NCBI GenBank assembly: GCA_029934915.1
Contig: JAOZLI010000068.1
Span: 1-10,597, forward strand
DNA length: 10,597 bases
Reading direction: 5' to 3'
Source: Desulfocapsa sp.
GTDB taxonomy: Bacteria > Desulfobacterota > Desulfobulbia > Desulfobulbales > Desulfocapsaceae
Of the stretch, positions 7,207-10,597 are shown piece by piece (the stretch's first letter is position 1; each line of letters begins with the position of its first letter). A program made the translations under genes and the position numbers. The notes below the pieces were generated by a model. That model ran no database searches. It was not told the DNA's origin and saw nothing but the letters and a program-made list of their open reading frames with translations.

Positions 7207-7244
7207 TTCGACATTGGACATTCCTTGTTCGACATTCGATATTC
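7207..7244. repeat. Two tandem 21-bp TTCGACATT units
   Basis: TTCGACATT occurs at 7207-7215 and again at 7228-7236, exactly 21 bp apart. The two 21-bp units agree at about 16 positions (unit 2 runs a few bases past the marked end). On the minus strand they read as GAATATCGAATGTCGAAC-like text. From memory this word pattern is a common dispersed intergenic repeat in several bacterial genomes and often yields spurious small ORFs. It lies next to the AGGCTGTAGG half copy in the 122-bp gap between the phosphoesterase gene and mutS. Confidence 0.65.
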
Positions 7245-7260
7245 TCTTTTTGTTTTGCGG

Positions 7261-7758
7261 TTATTTGGGTGGTGCAAACTCGTATAATTTAGCATCCAGA
7301 CCATTTTCGTCAATGCTAAGTATTGCGTAGGTACCCTGCGCACCAAATCTTCCAGTGGCTTGGAACGAACCGGGATTGATAAAGAGCGTTTTTGCATGAC
7401 GATGATTCACAGGAATATGGGTGTGGCCATAGACGATGCAGTCAACGGTGGGGAAGAGATTCCACATTCGTTCTTCTATATTGTGTCTGGCTCCCGCACC
7501 GTGGCATAAGCCGATGGTGTAGTCTTCAATAGGTATCACTTTGCTGTTGGGCAGGTTCTGGCGTGATGACATCTCGCACATATTGCCATGCACGGCATGA
7601 ATTTCCTTCCCTTTAAAGATGTCAAGTACCGAAATATCCGTCAGATCTCCAGCATGGAGGATTACAGAACAGTCTTTAAATGCCTCCTGTACCTGTAGCA
7701 GGAACCACGGTTGTGGATGGGTAATATGTGTATCGGAAAGGATACCTATGCGAGTCAT
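7261..7758 (-). CDS. YfcE/MJ0936-type metallophosphoesterase
   Basis: This 165-residue single-domain protein has the full set of calcineurin-like phosphoesterase motifs: D9-x-H11 (SDTH), G37-D38 (HAGD), G58-N59 (HGN), H86 (CHG) and H112/H114 (GHTH). These build the two-metal site of the YfcE/MJ0936 group, whose members hydrolyse phosphodiester model substrates in vitro. The natural substrate is generally unknown and cannot be read from this sequence. There is no signal peptide or membrane segment, so it is probably cytosolic. Length is normal for the family. The ATG is supported by GGAG (minus strand, 7769-7766), 7 nt upstream. It is the first gene of a possible phosphoesterase-mutS unit and diverges from lon. 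A functional link to mismatch repair is not implied by this order alone. Confidence 0.9.
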   Translation of the reverse strand: MTRIGILSDTHITHPQPWFLLQVQEAFKDCSVILHAGDLTDISVLDIFKGKEIHAVHGNMCEMSSRQNLPNSKVIPIEDYTIGLCHGAGARHNIEERMWNLFPTVDCIVYGHTHIPVNHRHAKTLFINPGSFQATGRFGAQGTYAILSIDENGLDAKLYEFAPPK

Positions 7759-7782
7759 GGGGTGGCTCCAGTTATTTCGTTC

Positions 7783-7804
7783 ACGTGTACGTTAACGAGC
7801 ACGT
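7783..7804. promoter_or_regulatory. 22-bp dyad (ACGTGnnCGTTAACGnnCACGT), possible operator
   Basis: The two halves are mirror images at 18 of 22 positions around a central CGTTAACG. It lies 24 bp upstream of the phosphoesterase start. On the minus strand a -35-like TTGACT (7816-7811) sits just before it, and the matching -10 position would fall within the dyad but is poor. This is compatible with a regulator binding site. The local run of CACGT/ACGTG words could equally be a fragment of an intergenic repeat. No regulator is assigned. Confidence 0.35.
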
Positions 7805-7901
7805 AAAAACAGTCAAATTCAGAAATGATGATTATTATAACGAGAAGGAGAGGGGGAAGCACTTGAAAAATATTATTTTCTTTTCTTCTGGAGGCTGAAA
7901 C

Positions 7902-7910
7902 TGATACAAT
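7902..7910 (+). promoter_or_regulatory. Candidate extended -10 promoter element for lon
   Basis: TGATACAAT fits an extended -10 box (TGn followed by TACAAT, 5 of 6 to TATAAT). No good -35 is present 17 bp upstream, which is typical of extended -10 promoters. The start would be near 7917, giving a leader of about 60 nt. The lon ribosome binding site AGGAG (7966-7970) lies 9 nt before ATG 7980. A CTTGAAA at 7862-7868 resembles the heat-shock -35 box but has no matching -10. The rest of the 221-bp divergent gap shows only the dyad at 7783-7804. Confidence 0.4.
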
Positions 7911-7979
7911 CTTATTAAGACGAGATAGTTAAGCTAGCCTCAGTGAGCATATACGAATGATAGATAGGAGTATTCACAT

Positions 7980-10400
7980 ATGAAAGATAAACGAGCAAAA
8001 ACCGCAATACATGCAGAAGTAGAGGTGATAAGTGAAGGTGGTGTCCATAGTGATATCGCACTTCCCAGTAAAGTATTCCCCAAACATCTCTATCTTATCC
8101 CCATTGCCTCAAGGCCATTTTTCCCTGGCCAGGTGCAGCCAATTGTTCTGTCTGGAGATTATTGGCAGGAGACCATACAGAAAATTGGTGAGACGGAACA
8201 AAAAATGGTTGGTCTGGTATATACTCGTAATATCCCGGCCCAGCAAACTGCAATCGAGGATTTTGCATCCATTGGATGTGTTGGGAAAGTTCTGAAACCG
8301 ACCATGCAGGACTCTAATATTCATTTTATCTGCCAGGGTATACAGCGGTTTCGGATTCGTCGTTGGCTTGGGAAGCAGGTACCCTTCCTGGCGGAAGTGG
8401 AATATCCCAATGAAGAGACACTCTCCATGGATGATACGGAGACAAGAGCATATGCCCTTTCTATTATTTCCGCTGTGAAAGAACTTGTTCAGGCAAACCC
8501 GCTGCATGGTGAGGAACTCAAGCAGGCATTACAATATTTTTCTCCAAATGAACCTGCTCCTCTCACCGATTTTGCTGCAACACTCACCACGGCCACCGGG
8601 GATGAACTGCAGAAGGTACTTGAGACCTTACCTATTCTCAAACGTATGCAGCGCGTGTTTCCACTATTGCATAAGGAAGTGGAGATTAACAAATTGCATG
8701 GTGAGATCAGCAAGGATGTAAATACGAAGATTAGCAAACGGCAGCGGACATTCTTCCTTCGTGAGCAGTTAAAAACGATTCAGAAAGAGCTGGGTATAAC
8801 CAAAGATGATAGAAAATCCGATGCGGAGGAGTTTGAAAAACGTCTTGAAAAGCTACATCTGCCAAAGGGTGTAGATGAACGGATCGGCGATGAACTTAAA
8901 AAACTAGGCTTTCTTGAAAAAGGATCTCAGGAATATGCGGTGACCAGAAACTACCTGGACTGGATGACGTCAGTTCCCTGGGGTGTCTTTTCAGAAGATA
9001 AATTGGGAATAAAAGAAGCCCGAAGAATCCTTGATCGGGATCACGATGGTCTGGACGATGTAAAGGAACGGATTATTGAATTTTTGGCGGTGGGTGCCTA
9101 TAAAAAAGAAATTGCAGGTTCCATTATGTTGCTGGTGGGCCCTCCGGGAGTTGGAAAAACATCTATCGGTCGCTCTGTTGCAGAGGCTATGGGACGAGAA
9201 TTCTATCGCTTCAGCCTTGGGGGGATGCGGGATGAAGCCGAGATAAAAGGGCACCGCAGGACCTATATTGGTGCCATGCCCGGAAAATTTGTCCAGGCCT
9301 TAAAGGAAGTGAAAACAGCCAATCCCGTGATCATGTTGGATGAGATTGACAAGATTGGCGCCTCTTTTCGTGGAGATCCTGCATCCGCATTGCTTGAAGT
9401 GCTTGATCCTGAACAAAATTCTGATTTCCTGGATCATTATCTCGATCTTCGTGTGGATCTTTCAAAGGTGCTGTTTATCTGTACTGCCAATCAGCTTGAT
9501 TCTATCCCGGGGCCTTTGCTTGATCGGATGGAAATTATACGTCTTTCCGGATATATAACCGAAGAAAAAATGTTGATTGCAAGAAATCACCTCTGGCCAA
9601 AAGCCCTGGGAAAAGCCGGATTAAAGAAAGGTCAGCTTAAACTCAGTACTGCTGCACTAAAACTTGTGATCGAAGGCTATGCCAGGGAAGCGGGCGTCAG
9701 AAAAACCGAGAAACAACTGCTTAAAATTGTCAGAAAAACGGTGGTAAAACTCCTTGAAGAACCTGATCTGCTGGTTTCTATAACAGTGAAAAATCTTGAA
9801 GACTATCTGGGTAAACCATTCTTTAAAAAAGAATCACTGATAACTGGAGTTGGTGTTGTAACCGGCCTTGCCTGGACAACTCTTGGCGGGGTGACGCTTG
9901 CTGTTGAAGCCGCAGGCGTGAAGAGTAAAACGCGTGGTGGTGGGTTTAAACAGACTGGACAGTTGGGAGATGTTATGCGTGAGTCTGCAGAAATCGCCTA
10001 TAGTTTTTTACTCTCCAATGCCACACGTTACGGTGTAAAGGAAGATTTTTTTCAAACGCATTTTATTCATTTACATGTTCCGGAAGGCGCTACGCCCAAA
10101 GATGGACCCAGTGCAGGTATCACCATGACTTCTGCTTTGCTGAGTCTTGGCTTAGGGAAAAAGATAAAACGAAATCTGGCTATGACTGGAGAACTTACTC
10201 TTACAGGAAAAGTGTTACCGGTGGGAGGGATCAAGGAAAAGGTTATTTCGGCCAAACGAAATGGTATCAATGAACTTATCCTGCCGGAGGCCAACAGAGG
10301 AGATATCGAAACAGTGCCTGAGCACATCAAAGAAGGCTTGACGATACACTTTGCGACTCGATACGATCAGGTCGCAAAAATTGTTTTGGATACGTTGTAG
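7980..10400 (+). CDS. lon: ATP-dependent protease Lon (divergent N-domain, AsrA-like)
   Basis: This 806-residue protein has the complete LonA architecture. A short charged extension (1-35) precedes the LON substrate-binding domain (about 36-230), a coiled linker (about 235-330) and the AAA+ module, with Walker A GPPGVGKT (387-394) and Walker B VIMLDE (450-455). The C-terminal protease domain (about 615-806) carries the catalytic dyad S711 (KDGPSAG) and K754 (GGIKEK), spaced 43 residues apart as in E. coli Lon (S679/K722). The enzyme forms a cytosolic hexamer that unfolds and degrades damaged and regulatory proteins. The N-domain opening reads LYLIPIASRPFFPGQVQPIVL-like rather than the common LPVLPLRD-VVFPG form, recalling AsrA-type Lon paralogues such as Pseudomonas PA0779. 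The genome may therefore encode a second, canonical Lon. The start has a good ribosome binding site. The gene stands alone, divergent from the phosphoesterase gene. Confidence 0.96.
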   Translation: MKDKRAKTAIHAEVEVISEGGVHSDIALPSKVFPKHLYLIPIASRPFFPGQVQPIVLSGDYWQETIQKIGETEQKMVGLVYTRNIPAQQTAIEDFASIGCVGKVLKPTMQDSNIHFICQGIQRFRIRRWLGKQVPFLAEVEYPNEETLSMDDTETRAYALSIISAVKELVQANPLHGEELKQALQYFSPNEPAPLTDFAATLTTATGDELQKVLETLPILKRMQRVFPLLHKEVEINKLHGEISKDVNTKISKRQRTFFLREQLKTIQKELGITKDDRKSDAEEFEKRLEKLHLPKGVDERIGDELKKLGFLEKGSQEYAVTRNYLDWMTSVPWGVFSEDKLGIKEARRILDRDHDGLDDVKERIIEFLAVGAYKKEIAGSIMLLVGPPGVGKTSIGRSVAEAMGREFYRFSLGGMRDEAEIKGHRRTYIGAMPGKFVQALKEVKTANPVIMLDEIDKIGASFRGDPASALLEVLDPEQNSDFLDHYLDLRVDLSKVLFICTANQLDSIPGPLLDRMEIIRLSGYITEEKMLIARNHLWPKALGKAGLKKGQLKLSTAALKLVIEGYAREAGVRKTEKQLLKIVRKTVVKLLEEPDLLVSITVKNLEDYLGKPFFKKESLITGVGVVTGLAWTTLGGVTLAVEAAGVKSKTRGGGFKQTGQLGDVMRESAEIAYSFLLSNATRYGVKEDFFQTHFIHLHVPEGATPKDGPSAGITMTSALLSLGLGKKIKRNLAMTGELTLTGKVLPVGGIKEKVISAKRNGINELILPEANRGDIETVPEHIKEGLTIHFATRYDQVAKIVLDTL

Positions 10401-10442
10401 TATTTGTGTTTATTGGAAAAAAACAATTTAGTGCAAAAAAAC

Positions 10443-10471
10443 TTGACAGGGTACAGGCACTATGATATTAA
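10443..10471 (+). promoter_or_regulatory. Candidate promoter downstream of lon
   Basis: A perfect TTGACA (10443-10448) is followed after 17 bp by TATTAA (10466-10471), which matches TATAAT at 4 of 6 positions. Transcription would begin near 10478 and meet the terminator at 10563-10594, giving a product of roughly 115 nt. No gene with a ribosome binding site is visible between them. The -10 is weak and the TTGACA could be coincidental in this A-rich stretch. Confidence 0.35.
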
Positions 10472-10562
10472 AACATATAGTTAATTTCTTTAATGCAAAA
10501 ACATGGCTGTTTTGTGCTTAGCGAAGCAGTTTCATCTATAGATTTTACGTTTTTTCTCCTCT

Positions 10563-10594
10563 GGGGCCGGTGTAATGCCGGCCCCTCTCTTTTT
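10563..10594 (+). terminator. Strong Rho-independent terminator
   Basis: GGGGCCGG (10563-10570) pairs perfectly with CCGGCCCC (10578-10585), extended by one wobble pair, around a short loop. A TCTCTTTTT tail follows at 10586-10594. It lies 162 bp past the lon stop and may end the lon transcript, a short RNA started at the promoter-like site near 10443, or both. The 10401-10562 stretch otherwise holds no supported gene. Confidence 0.85.
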
Positions 10595-10597
10595 GAT

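Noticed and set aside
7164..7397. A 77-codon minus-strand open frame overlapping the phosphoesterase 3' end and the repeat gap.
   Set aside because: It is out of frame with the well-supported phosphoesterase, and its C-terminal part is just translation of the TTCGACATT repeats, a typical spurious ORF.
7862..7868. CTTGAAA upstream of lon resembling the sigma32 heat-shock -35 box.
   Set aside because: No CCCCATNT-like -10 box occurs at the required distance, so heat-shock control cannot be claimed from sequence.
10493..10597. An ATG at 10493 opens a frame to the window end.
   Set aside because: It has no ribosome binding site, runs straight through a strong terminator hairpin and shows no recognisable protein pattern.

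Overview
This window looks like ordinary chromosomal housekeeping DNA from a Gram-negative bacterium of moderate to slightly AT-rich composition (judged by eye, not computed). The gene set and protein style (an atp operon ending in atpC, a stand-alone GltA/NfnB-type flavoprotein, an export-targeted TPR-AMIN-amidase and a Lon with a divergent N-domain) suggest a deltaproteobacterium / Desulfobacterota, perhaps near Desulfobulbales. That placement is an inference from protein flavour and is not proven by any marker here.

Layout: (1) 1-779, + strand: the 3' end of atpD, a 121-bp gap holding a repeat hairpin, atpC, and a strong intrinsic terminator closing the ATP synthase operon. (2) 780-2416, + strand: a candidate promoter, a roughly 156-bp MITE-like palindromic element with a 35-bp perfect inverted repeat, then a glutamate-synthase-small-subunit-like oxidoreductase (gltA type). 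(3) 2417-2512: a short convergent gap filled by a second copy of the repeat hairpin. (4) 2513-7758, - strand, read right to left: a YfcE-like metallophosphoesterase, a gap of two repeat families, mutS, and a periplasmic N-acetylmuramoyl-L-alanine amidase with its own likely promoter. (5) 7759-7979: a divergent intergenic region with a 22-bp dyad and a candidate lon promoter. (6) 7980-10400, + strand: a Lon protease of divergent N-domain type. (7) 10401-10597: a tail region with a TTGACA promoter-like box and a strong terminator.

The genes do not form one pathway: energy conservation (atpDC), nitrogen/electron transfer (gltA), cell-wall hydrolysis (amidase), mismatch repair (mutS) and proteolysis (lon) are simply neighbours. 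I found no convincing new multi-gene system, CRISPR array, toxin-antitoxin pair, phage gene or tRNA/rRNA. The real non-genic signal is in the gaps. At least three families of short dispersed-looking repeats occupy four of the intergenic spaces: AGGCTGTTAGG hairpins (three places), a GTAGGTTGCGGTTGAG palindrome inside a MITE-like element, and TTCGACATT tandem units. These are the items most worth a second look.
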